Positions 1 to 11,227 of a stretch of DNA of 64,000 nt are shown here, one piece after another (position 1 is the stretch's first letter; the number at the start of each line of letters is the position of its first letter). This DNA comes from Golubevia sp. BC0850. Taxonomy: Eukaryota > Basidiomycota > Exobasidiomycetes > Golubeviales > Golubeviaceae. The notes under the pieces are model-generated. The model ran no database searches and was not told where the DNA came from. It saw only the letters and a program-made list of their open reading frames with translations. The stretch lies in contig JAAVVG010000014.1 in NCBI GenBank assembly GCA_012976225.1, positions 434,001 to 498,000 on the forward strand, read 5' to 3'. The position numbers and the translations under genes were made by a program.

Positions 1-487
1 CTTCTGGTCCATGACTCAAAGAACTCAATTGAAGGGGTCAAATGTGAGGATCGTCGAGATTGTTCCACCATCAGTCGGAACTGATCTTCACAGGGAACGT
101 GAAAACCCTGATGTGAGTCTCGCTTTCGTTTCTACAGCTTTGTCCATCATTCTACAGCTTTATCCATCTCCGTTTGAGGGCTGGGATCGACGAGATTGCT
201 GATGAATGTAACGCCTTGCTCTTGCCCTCCTCCTTCCCCCTTCCCGTCCCTCCCTCCCCTTCTGCTCTCATCTCTTCTCTTCCATTCACTCTCTACAGGA
301 CAACAAGAAGCATCTAGGAGCTGATCACTCTCTCACCGTCGAAGAGTTCATGAGTGATCTCGTTGAGGGATTAGAAGCTGATCAAGATACAGTCTCTGCT
401 GGATCAGGTAAAGGCTTGGTGACGAAGTGGAATGAAGCGTTCGGAGAACAGTATAAGGGAGCTGCTGAGAAGTATCAGCCAAAGTAG
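1..487 (+). CDS. Short-chain dehydrogenase/reductase, C-terminal part (partial)
   Basis: Only the 3' end of the gene lies in the window. Exon ..112 is followed by an intron at 113-298 (GTGAGT...CTACAG) and a last exon at 299-487, phase 0, with TAG at 485-487. The reading is already open at the left edge. The translated piece reads QLKGSNVRIVEIVPPSV, then a GTDLH-type segment, and after the intron an EEFMSDLVEGLEADQDT segment. This is the C-terminal pattern of DltE-like SDR proteins (strand, EIVPPxVxTDLH, then an acidic helix). The catalytic YxxxK and Rossmann glycines would be upstream, outside the window. These enzymes are NAD(P)-dependent and soluble; the substrate cannot be told. The family call is from known SDR patterns and is fairly safe. 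Confidence 0.8.
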
Positions 488-826
488 AGCCCAATTTGAT
501 GCACGAGTGGAAGTACAAGTCTTGTGGAAACATCCTTTCAGAAATTAGAACGGTCTTGCTTTTGAGAATGAATGTAGTGTGACTGGATCAGGGTTGGAAC
601 GAGGGAGGGAAGCCGGGTCAATAATTTAAATGAATATAGTAAACACGGAGCAAAAACGGAAGACGGGATCCACCAAGTGAGTTGGTCCAAAGAAAGCGAA
701 AGATTAAACGTAAAGATTGGAGATCTGATTGGAGAGAGTAGGAGACCAAGTATTTGGCCAAAAAGTACTGGAGAGGCCTAGAAGAAGAAGAAGCAGAAGA
801 AGAAGAAGAAAAGAAGATTTGACAGA
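488..826. other. Intergenic, convergent 3' ends
   Basis: This stretch lies between the stop of the SDR gene (+) and the stop of the Ser-rich gene (-). It is AT-moderate and has a purine-rich GAA/AGAAG run near 780-820. No convincing reading frame or RNA gene was seen; it probably holds the two 3' UTRs. Confidence 0.6.
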
Positions 827-1259
827 TTACGAGCTTGCGGTACCAAGCTCGATTTTAGAGGGTTCAGGAGAAGACGTTCCAAGATGAAGTTTGCGTCTTC
901 GAGTTGGAGGAGTCAAAGGGGTGGATAATCCTTGGTTCTGGTCTTCATTATCTCTTGAGAAGTACGACTCGTTGAATTGATTGCTTCTCATAGACCTGGA
1001 GGCTTGTGAAGAAGGATAGATGAGCTTGCTTCCATCAAAGTCAGGAAGGGAGATCCCATTTACTTGATTTGAATGTGAGGGACTAAGATGGCCAGATTTT
1101 GAGCCCAGTATTGGAGAGGCTGAAGAAGCTCCCCTCAAACCTTTTGAATGGTCGATGTCAACATCGGATAAACTCAAGCCTAAAGCGTCGGCCTTGGGGG
1201 ATCCCTCCGGATATCTCTTCTCGATAATCTCACGAAAGATATCATCTCTGTTCGGTTTC

Positions 1260-1320
<61 letters not shown>

Positions 1321-4300
1321 GTAAGGGCGGTGCTTTTGAAGAGACTTGATGATGACCAAAGGACACTCACCTGCACAGTACTCAGACTTCTGGAATGTTT
1401 CAAAAAGCCCGGGCTTTGCTTCCCGTTTCCAGCGATCAAAAAAATGGTCGAAGAGGTTGGAGTTGGGCTTCTAATCGGAGTCGCAGGAGACATTGGAAAT
1501 TCTCCTGAACTTTTCCAAGAGCCTGATTTCGAAGGAGTGTGAAAGAGTTTTTTGATCCTACCCAAAGAGACTGAGGATGGTCTCGACCTCACTGAGACTG
1601 GAGTGGGAGATCTAGACGTAGGTGAACGGGTTCTTGAGAACAAAGCGTCCATGAACTTCTCCTTCACCTCTGAGTCCTTCTGACCATCAGGCGCAGGAGT
1701 AGACCTTCCGTCCTCACTGACTCTCAAGGCTCTCGTTACCCAAGACCTTCTAGCTGTGGGAGAGGTGGTACCACTCCTTAGACCATCTCCCATGCTACGT
1801 CGATTTAGTAGCTTTCCTGCTGGCTCTCCTTCTGGTCTCTCCTTCTTCCGTGTACCAGAAAGCATCGAGCCAGGTCCTGGAGAGACGCTCCTTCCGATTG
1901 GAGAGGCCGCCCCTCTGCCTAAACAGGATCCTCCGTGAGTTCCCTCATCGACTGGCTGAGGAGTTTCCGTCCTTGGTGAGAGAGAGCTGAAAAGTAGACC
2001 TGGCGTGGTGCTTCGAGGGACGGAGGTTTGAGACCCATCTTCGGTGGCTGGCGACGCTTCTTGGATTCGGACAGATTGCCTTGATTGAGTCGGAGTAGTG
2101 CTTTGATCTTGCGAAGCAGACGATGAGCTTTTGGATAGAGAGCTGCGTCGTGGCTCTAACTTTGCCCTACTGGATGAAGAAGCCCTCTTCAGAACACTCG
2201 AGGAAGTTCTCTGTTCTGGATTCTCAGCCTCGAACTTTTTGAAGGTACTTGAGATTTTTTCCAGCTGCCTTTTGCTCCCTCTCCCATCGAAGTCGCTGGC
2301 AGAAGACTCGTCTTGGGCGTCTAATCCACCCAACCAATCCGCATTAGGTCCAAAGCGAGGACGAGGTTTTCTTGTCTTTGGCTTTGAGAGAAGATGATTT
2401 GGTACCTCCTCCGAATCCGTAGTGTCGACGACCCACAGCTCTTTTGACGTCTGACGAGAATGAGCTCCTTCGTTGTTACTTTCCGAAGAGGTGAGTGAAG
2501 GTCTTCTTGGCTTGATGTCGTTGACGTTGGTCATTGAAGGGTAAGTCGAAGAAGGAGTATCCTGAGATGAGATTGCTGGGTAGTCCGAGGAGCACGAAGA
2601 TCTTCTGGGCCTCTTGTCGCTTCCGCTGGTGCTTGATCCTCTCGTGAGTGACGAGGAGAGTAGAGCATCTGGCACTGAAGGTCTCCTGATAAAGTTCTCC
2701 TTTTCTGCAGCTCGACCTATTCTCATCGTATGGACAGATCCAACCACGGCTTTCCACTCAAGCTCCTCCGCACTTGTCAGCTTCTTCTTGGGAGCGACAG
2801 GCGGTCTGAGTCTCGTCCCGTTAGGAAGTCTTTCCTTTCCGACCAATGGCTTTGGAGGCTTGGGGGGATCTGTCAAAGACTCCGAGGATCCTCTGTGTGA
2901 CTGAGAGGTGTGATAAGAGTGATAAGATGAAGTGCTGGAAGGTCTAGAGGAGTTGGAAGATTGAAGGTCCAGATAAGGGGAGTCGCTGGAAAGGGGCGAG
3001 AGTGGCGAAGGTTGTCCCTCTTGAGGCCCCAGAGAGCCAGGTATCGTTGGGCTCTCCCCAAGTTCCATTTCTTCTTCTGTTGAGATGTGCACGTTCGAAC
3101 TCGAAGGCGGTTCTGTGCGTTTTTGATCTTCTATTCGTGCACCCCTTATTTCTTGTTTGAGCCCCGAACTTCGACCTAGAGAGCTGAAAGTTGAAGAGGG
3201 TTGATCCACAGATCTTTGTACTGCGTTAGAATCTCTAGAAAAATTGCTGCGCTCCTCCATGATCACTGAGAGTGAATCTGAGCTGAACTGCTCACGCGGC
3301 GTCGGGAGGGGTGAATCTAGAAGAATGCGATTTTGAGGTTCGGAGGAATTGAGACCAAGAAGAATCTTTTGGTCAGCTCTGAAAATTGAGAGGGAGAAAT
3401 TGGAAGAGAATCCCGTCGACCAGGTTTTGGGAAGCAAACAAAACTGGGCACAGAGACTCACCTTCTTCCCATCCATCGGTTTCCTCTCTCAACCAACCTT
3501 CAGCACTGTTAAGTTCAGTTTTTACACTTGCTTCAGATCCAACCAAGTTCTCTTCTCCAGGGAAATCCGCATCTATGAGTCTGCTAGGCTTCCCATTTGA
3601 CGAGCGGTCAACTTTCAAGCCGCTGGCCTCCAGAACTTCAGAGACTGGCTCTTTTCCTCGATTGACACTTGTGAGTGCTTGAGAGTAGCTCTTAAGAGAG
3701 ACTAGAGTAGGTGATATCCTCTTGGTAGTTGATGGGGCTGTCACTGGACTTGACGATCCCCCACTCTTTCCTTTCTCCGATTTGACGAGTTCGATTTCCG
3801 CAAAACCTTTAGCATGTAATATTTCCATCTCCGAGCTATCAAGTGCTAAACCTAGTGCTGAAGAAAGACCGTTGATTTCAGGAGGAGAACTTTCTTTCTT
3901 CTCGGTGACTCCGATGGCGATCGTCTCTCGACCAACAGACCATCTTCTTGAGGTTTGCGAAGAGTGATGACTTGAGATTGAGTTAGCTAATGTAGAAGAA
4001 ATGGTAAGACCTGATACTTTAGGAGTTGATTTACTGCTCCCACTACTGCTTTCAGATTCGACCCCTGTTGACGGTCTCCTGACAGGACCGAAAGTAGAAT
4101 TTCTTGGAGATGGAGTAGCAGGGTTGTAACTGAAAGGTACTCTGGGACTTCTGGGACTTAATGGAGGAATGGGAAGTTGACCGAATTGCGGGGAAGCAGG
4201 TGCGGAACGATTGATTGAAGCACCCGGTTGAGTGGGCAGAGATCTGGAATTGAATGCTGGAGAAGGTGGAAATGAATAAGGATTGTCTGAAGTTGGAGTC

Positions 4301-4461
4301 TTGGGGAAAGTGTCTGCTGAATTGAGGAGCTCATTAAATCTGTAATTTTCGAGCAACTTCCTGGCCTGGCTTAGAGAGGTTTGTGCGTCCTCCAAATGCT
4401 TTAAAGCTTGAGATATTTGAGAGATGGGACTCAATCCTCCACCCTCTGATTGGGTCGCCAT
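827..4461 (-). CDS. Ser/Pro-rich disordered protein, 1125 aa
   Basis: Not recognised. Three exons fit the frame: 4461-3462, then about 3316-1371 (acceptor CTTCTAG; an alternative at 3377/3376 is also in frame), then 1258-827. The total closes at 3378 nt. The N-terminus (about residues 8-45) has a short predicted coiled-coil/helix (ALKHLEDAQTSLSQARKLLE). The rest is dominated by Ser, Pro, Thr and Arg with many SPxR and RRxS stretches typical of phosphorylated scaffold or cytoskeleton-associated proteins. Islands that look more ordered are RPPVAPKKKLTSAEELEWKA, RQLEKISSTFKKFEAE, and a C-terminal DDIFREIIEKRYPEGSPKAD segment in the last exon. The second intron consists largely of a CT microsatellite on the sense strand. 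No catalytic motif is visible. Function unknown. Confidence 0.75.
1262..1316. repeat. (GA)n microsatellite, 55 nt, inside an intron
   Basis: Perfect GA dinucleotide repeat of about 27 units on the + strand. On the sense strand of the Ser-rich gene it reads (CT)n and runs directly into the CCAG acceptor (AG at 1260-1259). It therefore takes the place of the polypyrimidine tract of the 112-nt intron 1259-1370. Confidence 0.95.
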
Positions 4462-4960
4462 TCTAGAGGACTCTAGATCGATTCACGATTCCAAGAAAGG
4501 TCGGTAAGAGCGGAGACTCAATAAGAAAGAGAAGACCTTGAAGTGAAGGAGAGTAGAAGGATGGAGAAGGGAAGCAAGTCAAGAAAGTCGACCCATATCG
4601 GACTCGATTAATAAAAAGAAAGTTCCTACCGACTACCGAGATCTTAAACTATGGAACTATAAGGAAGTTCCACCCCCTCCCCCTGAATCGCACGGATCCT
4701 TAAGAGGTTCGCGCTCCTAGTTTCTTCCTTGAAAATGAAATCTTGCGGAAGCGTTTACGCCCAAACGAAAGTAAGGGTTCTGAAAATGAGTCTAGACAGG
4801 CCGATGATTGTGAAGGTAAGAGCAACTGAGCAAGAGAAACAGGGGGAAAAGGGAAGGGGTCGATGATGTGCAAGGTCAAAAATGGAGATAAGGAAACTAT
4901 TGAGTGGGGATGCGAAAGTGTGATAGATAGTTTGAAAAAGGGATCTAGGGTGAAGATTAA
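4462..4960. other. Intergenic: promoter of the Ser-rich gene, 3' flank of the DnaJ gene
   Basis: Upstream region of the Ser-rich gene on the minus strand and downstream of the DnaJ stop. Pyrimidine-rich segments are visible on the minus strand, but no TATA box or frame could be supported. Confidence 0.5.
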
Positions 4961-7071
4961 TTATTGTTGAGCGCATTGAACTCCAGGTCCGTCCTCGTCA
5001 TCTTCTCCCTCCCAATCTTCTGGTTCGTCATCTCCATTCGCTCCGAACTGAAAAGATCATCGATATGAGGACAGTCTTTTCGATGAGTCAGTAAGCGTCC
5101 CAAATCATGAATTCATTCGTAGAAGAAAGGGGGAAATAGATCAGAACAATTACTCACGCTTTCAATGTCTGAACTTTCAAGAGTGACCGTCTGAGTCTTT
5201 GAGGCTTCTCCAGGTGCCGATGGTTTGGGCGGTGGAAGTTTAGCAGTAAGAATCTGAATGAAAGGAAAATTGAAGGAAAGGTTCAAGAAGGTGAGAAATC
5301 GGAACAAAGTGAAGCGACACTATTAATTGACATCGAGGTCTTCTTGCCTCTTTCACTCCCAACTCGATACTCACACTCCTAGTCTTGTCTCCATGTTCCC
5401 CATCAGCCCAACCATCTTCAGGCCAATCCACATCCCATTTAACGTACAAATCACCCTTTTCACCTAATTTCCCTGGCATTCCTTCACCTCTAATCCTATC
5501 CACATCTCCAGATCTCGTCACTTTGGTTTTCTTTCCAGGAACTGAAGATCTATCCACTTTGATTTGTCTTTTATCTAAATGAGTTAAAATTACTCTAGAG
5601 AATCCTAAGAGAGCTTCTTGAAGTGTGATGTTGATGGTTACTAAAAGATCTAGACCTGAAACTTCAAATGTTGGATCATCTTTTAATGTTAGAACTATGA
5701 TTATTGAAGATGGGTTTCTCATTCCTGGCTGGTTGGTTTGAAAATCAGAGAAGAGGAGGTTAGTGAGGAGAAATGGGAAAGTAGAGAGAGACAAAGAAAG
5801 GGGGGGCAGCTTGAAAGGTTTCCTCGAATTCAAAGGAAAGCTTGATACTTCTGCCAAAGATCGAGAGAGAAAAAAGCTAGAGACCAACGGTCTACTGAAC
5901 AGGAAAAGGAAAACAAAAAAAGACGAAACTCACCTCTTGATCACCTTCACCTTCCAAAACGATTTTCTCTCCATTCTTCATTCCCTTTTGAATCTTAACA
6001 TTTAATTGAGATTTAGCTTTCAAAGTTCTTTCTCCTTTACACTTCTTACATCTATTCCCATCACCCAAAGAAGAAAAAAACAGTAATCCCAAAAAAAGCA
6101 AGCCAAGAGAGAACGGAACAGGAAAAAAGAAGTCAGCAACCTTTTCCCTTCCCCTTCCCCTTTCCCTCTCTGCTCCTCTCCTATGTCCTTCAAAAGACTC
6201 ACCTATCCTTATCCCTAACCTTTACACCCTCACCTTTACATTCACTACAAACAGCCCAACTCTGACTAACCATACCTCTACCTGCATTTCTCTGTTGCAA
6301 CACCTTGCCTCTCCCTTTACAACCCACACATTCCTTTGGTTTCTGACCATTTTTAGCCCCAGTCGCACCACAAGTACCACATAAGATCGTCTTTGAAAGG
6401 TTGAAATGTGCGATTCTACCATTATAAAGATCTGAAAGAGTGACTTGATATTTGATTGTAGTGGATTGAGGTCTTTGAGGTTGAGATCTTCCACCTCCCA
6501 TTCCAGGCATTCCTCCAAAAGGATCAAAACCTCCTCCCATTCCTCCACCGAACATTTGAGCTGGGAGTTAAGAAAGAGAGGATAGAGTGCCAGAATTGAG
6601 TTCCCATCCTTTTTTTCCTCTCGGCCAAAAGCTTCCCTTTTGTCTACTTCTCTCTTTCCCCCCTTTCCCTTCCATTCGTATCTCCCTTTACAAATAACTC
6701 ACCAAACATTTCTTCCATATCTGGACCTGCACCCATTCCACCTTTACCACTTATGCCATCGATTCCATATCTATCATAGGCAGCTCTAGTATCCGGATCT
6801 GAAAGCGTTTCGTAGGCACTGGAAACTTCTTGAAACCTTCTTGAGGCATCTTCATCTCCTGGATTCTTATCTGGATGATTTGCTAACGAGGCTTTTCGAT
6901 CTGAGAGGAGGAATAGAGTAGGTAGAGAAGAGAAAGGTAAGAGAAAGGTGAGGTGAGAAGGGAAGGGAAGAAAAGCGAATCTTGAAGTTACTTACAAGCT
7001 TTCTTTAATTCGTTGTCATCTGCGGTTGGATTTACGCCTAATAAATCGTATAACTCAGTTTCTGCTACCAT
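4961..7071 (-). CDS. Type I DnaJ/Hsp40 co-chaperone with CaaX box (Ydj1/Xdj1 class), 428 aa
   Basis: Stimulates Hsp70 ATPase and delivers unfolded clients. Seven exons close the frame: 7071-6996, 6900-6703, 6560-6203, 6051-5934, 5728-5375, 5253-5158, 5047-4961 (1287 nt). Order of parts: J-domain with the HPD motif (NHPDKN) at about residues 30-35; Gly/Phe-Met linker (GGGMGGGFDPFGG); zinc-finger region with four CxxC units (CGTC, CVGC, CSEC, CKKC); client-binding beta-sandwich domains (MKNGEKIVLEGEGDQ, RGEGMPGK.GEKGDLYVK); acidic tail. It ends in CAQQ, a CaaX farnesylation signal like those of Ydj1 and DNAJA proteins, so part of the pool should be attached to cytosolic faces of ER or mitochondria. 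The first and fourth zinc repeats lack the usual second Gly (CGTCGATG, CKKCKGER). The beta-domain sequence is somewhat closer to Xdj1-type proteins than to canonical Ydj1, so I leave the symbol blank. Confidence 0.93.
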
Positions 7072-7287
7072 GATACAAATAGCGTTGATGTCGTTTGACT
7101 TGGCTTAGTTGAACCTGTGAGGCGCGTACACCACAGAAGAGAACTTTCTCAAGTTGCTTCCACTCCTTCTCCTCTCCTCTCCTCTCCTCTCTTCTCCTCT
7201 TGTCCAATCCAATCGAATCGAATCGAATTCAATTCAAGTTGTCATCATTTTAAGGTAAGTTAGCAAGTCAGAAGCAGATTTAGAAGA
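7072..7287. promoter_or_regulatory. Divergent promoter between the DnaJ gene and the AT-hook protein gene
   Basis: Only about 215 bp separate the two start codons, so both genes must be driven from this segment. It carries a CTCCT/CTCTC pyrimidine tract (about 7165-7200) and a short AATCGAATCGAATCGAATTC direct repeat. No clear TATA box or heat-shock element was identified by eye. Confidence 0.6.
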
Positions 7288-10200
7288 ATGGAGAGACTCG
7301 TCTCTCTCAACCCAGCCTTGACATTCCTCACCCAGCATCATCCTCATCCTCATTCTCATTCCCGTCCTCCTCAAGAACTGAATTCTATTCTCCATGGTCC
7401 AATCCTCAATCCATCGACTCTAGATTCGACCATGTTGACTAGGAATTCAGGTGCCAATCAAGGTCATACATTTGCTCTTGTACCTAGACAGCTCAGTCAA
7501 GATTCGGATTCCATCACTCCTTCAACTTCGACTCAAACTCCAAACACTGAATTGGAATTGGAATTAGGTGCCTCAACTTCTGTCAACAACAATCCAGCTT
7601 CACAAGGTCAAAATTCAGATTCAGAAGGTGATTTGGACTTAGATGGTCTTCAAGAGCAGCTCACTCTACTTTTGGAGAATCAAGATGGAGATGATCAGGA
7701 TGAAGGGGAGGATGATCAGCAGCGGCAGGGGCAGGAACAGGAGAATCAGAATCAAAGTAAGTGTCAATCCAATCTAGTTCAGTAGTCACGACGGTGGGAG
7801 CTTGGGGTGAAGGTGGACAGGGAGTGAAGCTGAAGAGCTCTTCCAAGTTCTGAGAATCGTCCATCTCTCCCGTCTACCAAAAACTCTTTCTAACTCCAAC
7901 TTTCCTCCTCTTTCTTCATCTATTCCCAAATCAGTAATCAGACCTAGCTTCAGCTCTTGGCCTCTAGGCTCAATTTCCACTTCAACAGCTTCAACTTTAG
8001 CCAGAAAAGCTACTACCAGATCCTCTAGACAACTTCAAACTACCACTCCAACCACTAAACCTCCAGCAACTTCCAAGGGTAAGAAAAGAGCCACTCCAGA
8101 TCAACCAATTGATGTCAGGCCTGTAATCAGTAGAGGGAGACCTTCAAAACCTAAAGTAAAGGAAACAGAGAACACCGCCAGTGGTTCAAATACCCCCGAT
8201 TCAATTGGAGGAATTAAGGCTAAACCGAAAAGGAGGAAACTGATGGAAGATCCTGTAGTTTGGAACACTTCGAACCAAGGCCCTGGAAGCTTACCTCCTC
8301 CTCTCTTTGAAGCTTCTGGAAGACAAATTAGGAGAGCTGTTAGTCCTCCTCCTCTTCCTCCGCCACCGACTTCTGATCATGGAGTTGGAGAAGTGCAGGG
8401 ATCGTTTAGAAATCAAGATCAAAGATTGGTAGAAGATGGCCAGGTTTCATTGATGGAAGTGGAACAGGAAGAATTGGAAGAACGAATTGAAGCTGAAACT
8501 CTGGATCAACAGCAGCGACAACAGGACGAAGTCGAACTTCAAAATCAAAATCAAGAGCAAAGACAAGAACTGCAAGTTGAAATTGAGCATCAAGACCAAG
8601 ATCTACAGCAGGGCTCTGACCCTCCATTTTCACTAGATCTCGATTACGCTTTAAATTCTCCAGCTCCTACTTCAATCGGCACTCCTTTGGAAGGAACGGA
8701 ATCATCAAATCCAATTTCTGTGTCTGAAATCCAGAGGTTAGATACTCCTCCGAAATCTCCACCTCCTCCACCACTACCTTTGGCTGAAACTTTGGCGATC
8801 GATGAAATGTTGAACAATAATCCGGGAAAATTGGCTGCTAAAGTTGAAAAATCAGAGAATGGGAGAAGAAGGAGAAGGATTCGTAGCATTCCTGAATTGA
8901 AGGGGATGGAGGAGGATAGGAATTTGAAAGGAGAAGAAGAGGAGGAGCGAGATGGAGATGGAGATGGAGAGGGTGAAGAAGAGAATGAGGAAGAAGAAGG
9001 AAAGGAGGTGAAAGTGAAAAGAGCTCTTGAAGCAAATCAAAGACCTACTTCAAAAATCAAAATGGCAAAAAGAAGTAAAAAAGGAACTGCTGGGAATCAA
9101 TTGATGGTTTTGAAATCTACTTCAACTTCGAGTGGGAAAGATAAAGATATTTTGAAAGGGGTAAGGAAAAGTAAGAGAGTTTCGAAGAAATCGATTGGAG
9201 ATGAGAAGGAGGCTGGTGGCTTCAGTGAAGATAGGTTTACTGTGGATCCACTCACTTTTGGGAAGGAATCTCCGGAAAAAATGGGAGCAAAACGTCAAGT
9301 TTCAGTCGTGAACAAGAGAACTTCAAGACGCTCTGGTTCTTCGGAAGCTTCTACTTCGAAGAATGGAATTGAGAATGATTCTCAAGTCGAAGTTGCTGGT
9401 ATGTCAGCTTTGGACCTTCTCTGTAGAGCTCTGGAAGAGAATGAAAAAGGTTTGAATCAAGGGATTCAACAGGAAGATACTCAAACTCAAGCCGAAACCT
9501 CGAATCAGACTTTAGAAGTCGAAGTAGCTCCTGCACCTCAAGAGATGCCGACTAGCAAGGACAAAGGAAAAGGGAAAGCTAAATCAAGTGCTCAAATCCC
9601 GGTCAAAACTTCAAAACCTCCAAAGGTGATCAAAGAAAAGAAACTTACTGCTGGATCGAGTGGCTCTAGAAAGTCGAAGGGAAAGCTACCCGCAGCTCCT
9701 CCAGATCCTTCACTTTTTCAACCAGGTCATCTTCCTCTTTCTCAATGGCCTCCAGAAACCTCCAATTATTCCCTTCAAGAAAGTTTGGATTCTTTAAGAG
9801 GGACTTTGAAATCTCGTTATGATTTCTTGAGAGCTGAAATGTACAGACTCAAATTAGAAGCTAATGTTTTGACTCACGCTCATTCTATTTTGGATACTAA
9901 AATGAATGGTCTTAAAGTAAGACAGGAAGTTAGGAAACCTCTCTTGAAACTTCGAATGGAAGAAATTGCTAAAGAAAAGGAAAAAGGAAGGAAAGTTAGG
10001 TTAGAAAGTAATGAAGGTAGAGAGATTGCTAGTAGAGAAAGAGAAATCAGGAAAGTGAAAAAGAAGGAAAAGAAAGACCAGAATGAGAAAAAGAAGAAAT
10101 CGAATGCCAATGCTAAGAAAGCTAAGGAGAATTTAAGGAAAATGAGAGAAGCTGCTGGGTTACAAGAAAATGAATTTGGAATGGGCAAAGGACTTGAGGT

Positions 10201-10894
10201 CAGAGACGATCATTTAGAACCTGATTCTCAATTTGATCCGGAAGAAAGTGAAGCTGCTGTCAGAGCTCTTTTAGAACCTGAATCTTGGTTAGGTGGGAAT
10301 TCTCATGGTAACGGAAATGTTTTCGATGGTAGTGATGACGAAGATCATTTCGAAGATGACGGAAATGAAGAATTCAATTTTGAAGAGATTTTAAATCAAG
10401 CTGCTAATACAGTTGATAGTCTACAAGAACCTGGAAGAGTTCCAAATTTCGGTTCTTCTGATGAACAATTACAACAAGCTCAACCTCAAAATGAAAATGA
10501 AAATGAAGCTACTAATTCTATTAACTCATTATTAAACCTCAATGGAGGGAAATTACCTTCTTTTGAAGATTATGTCAACATGGATAAATCTGCTCTTGAG
10601 TCTTTGATTTCTCTTGCTGGTCCTAATCAAACGAATTCAAATTCTCAAAGTCAAGGAGAAAGTCCATCTGTTGCTCAACTAAGGGCCAAAACTCAAACTC
10701 AAGATCATGATAGAAGTATGATGTCGATTTTGGCTGAAGTTGCTAGTAGTGCTGCTTTGAATCCAAATGAGTCGACGGCGCCTTCTACTTCAGCTGGGAA
10801 AGGTGGAAATAGTAGTAGAGAACCTTGGGATTTCGATCTGGGATCCTTTTTGAGTGAAGACCTTTTGAATCTTCCTCAATTCGGTGGGAGTTGA
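7288..10894 (+). CDS. Acidic/basic disordered nuclear-type protein with AT-hook, 1180 aa
   Basis: Not recognised as a named family. Exon 1 is 7288-7756 and exon 2 is 7821-10894, joined by GTAAGT...GGACAG; the frame closes at 3543 nt. The exon-2 reading upstream of the first Met in that frame contains SRGRPSKPK, an AT-hook core (RGRP), and several KKR/KPKRRK clusters that could be nuclear localisation signals. The protein alternates Glu/Gln-rich stretches (EEEERDGDGDGEGEEE) with Lys-rich ones. One ordered part sits near residues 690-815: a long helical segment beginning SLQESLDSLRGTLKSRYDFL and running into a charged coiled coil. The C-terminal third is Asn/Gln/Ser-rich with acidic patches, as in transcription activators. 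A DNA- or chromatin-associated role is inference only. Confidence 0.75.
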
Positions 10895-11227
10895 TTCGGG
10901 AATTGGTGAGGAGAAGTAGTATAAGGGAAAGAAAGTAGGAGACGAAAAAACCACACACACAGATGTGCGACGAACGAAAAAATTCATTGTATCATTATTA
11001 TCAATCTTCCCATCATTCAAAGCTCATTTTTTTTTCTCTGAAAACATCAATTGTTGATCCTGTATTGTTACGTTCTGGTCCGACCATTCGACAGAGAAGG
11101 AGAATTCAGACGCGGGAAAGAATCAAAATGAAAATGAGAAGAGCGAGCAAAATTGATTGTCTAAAGAAAGGATGTATGAGAAAATTACAGAAATACATGA
11201 AAGCTTCGATCGCTTACCAACCCCCCT
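10895..11227. other. Intergenic, convergent 3' ends
   Basis: Lies between the stops of the AT-hook protein (+) and the hydroxylase (-). It contains a CACACACACA run near 10951-10960 and an AT-rich stretch near 10980-11040 suited to 3'-end formation. No gene seen. Confidence 0.5.
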
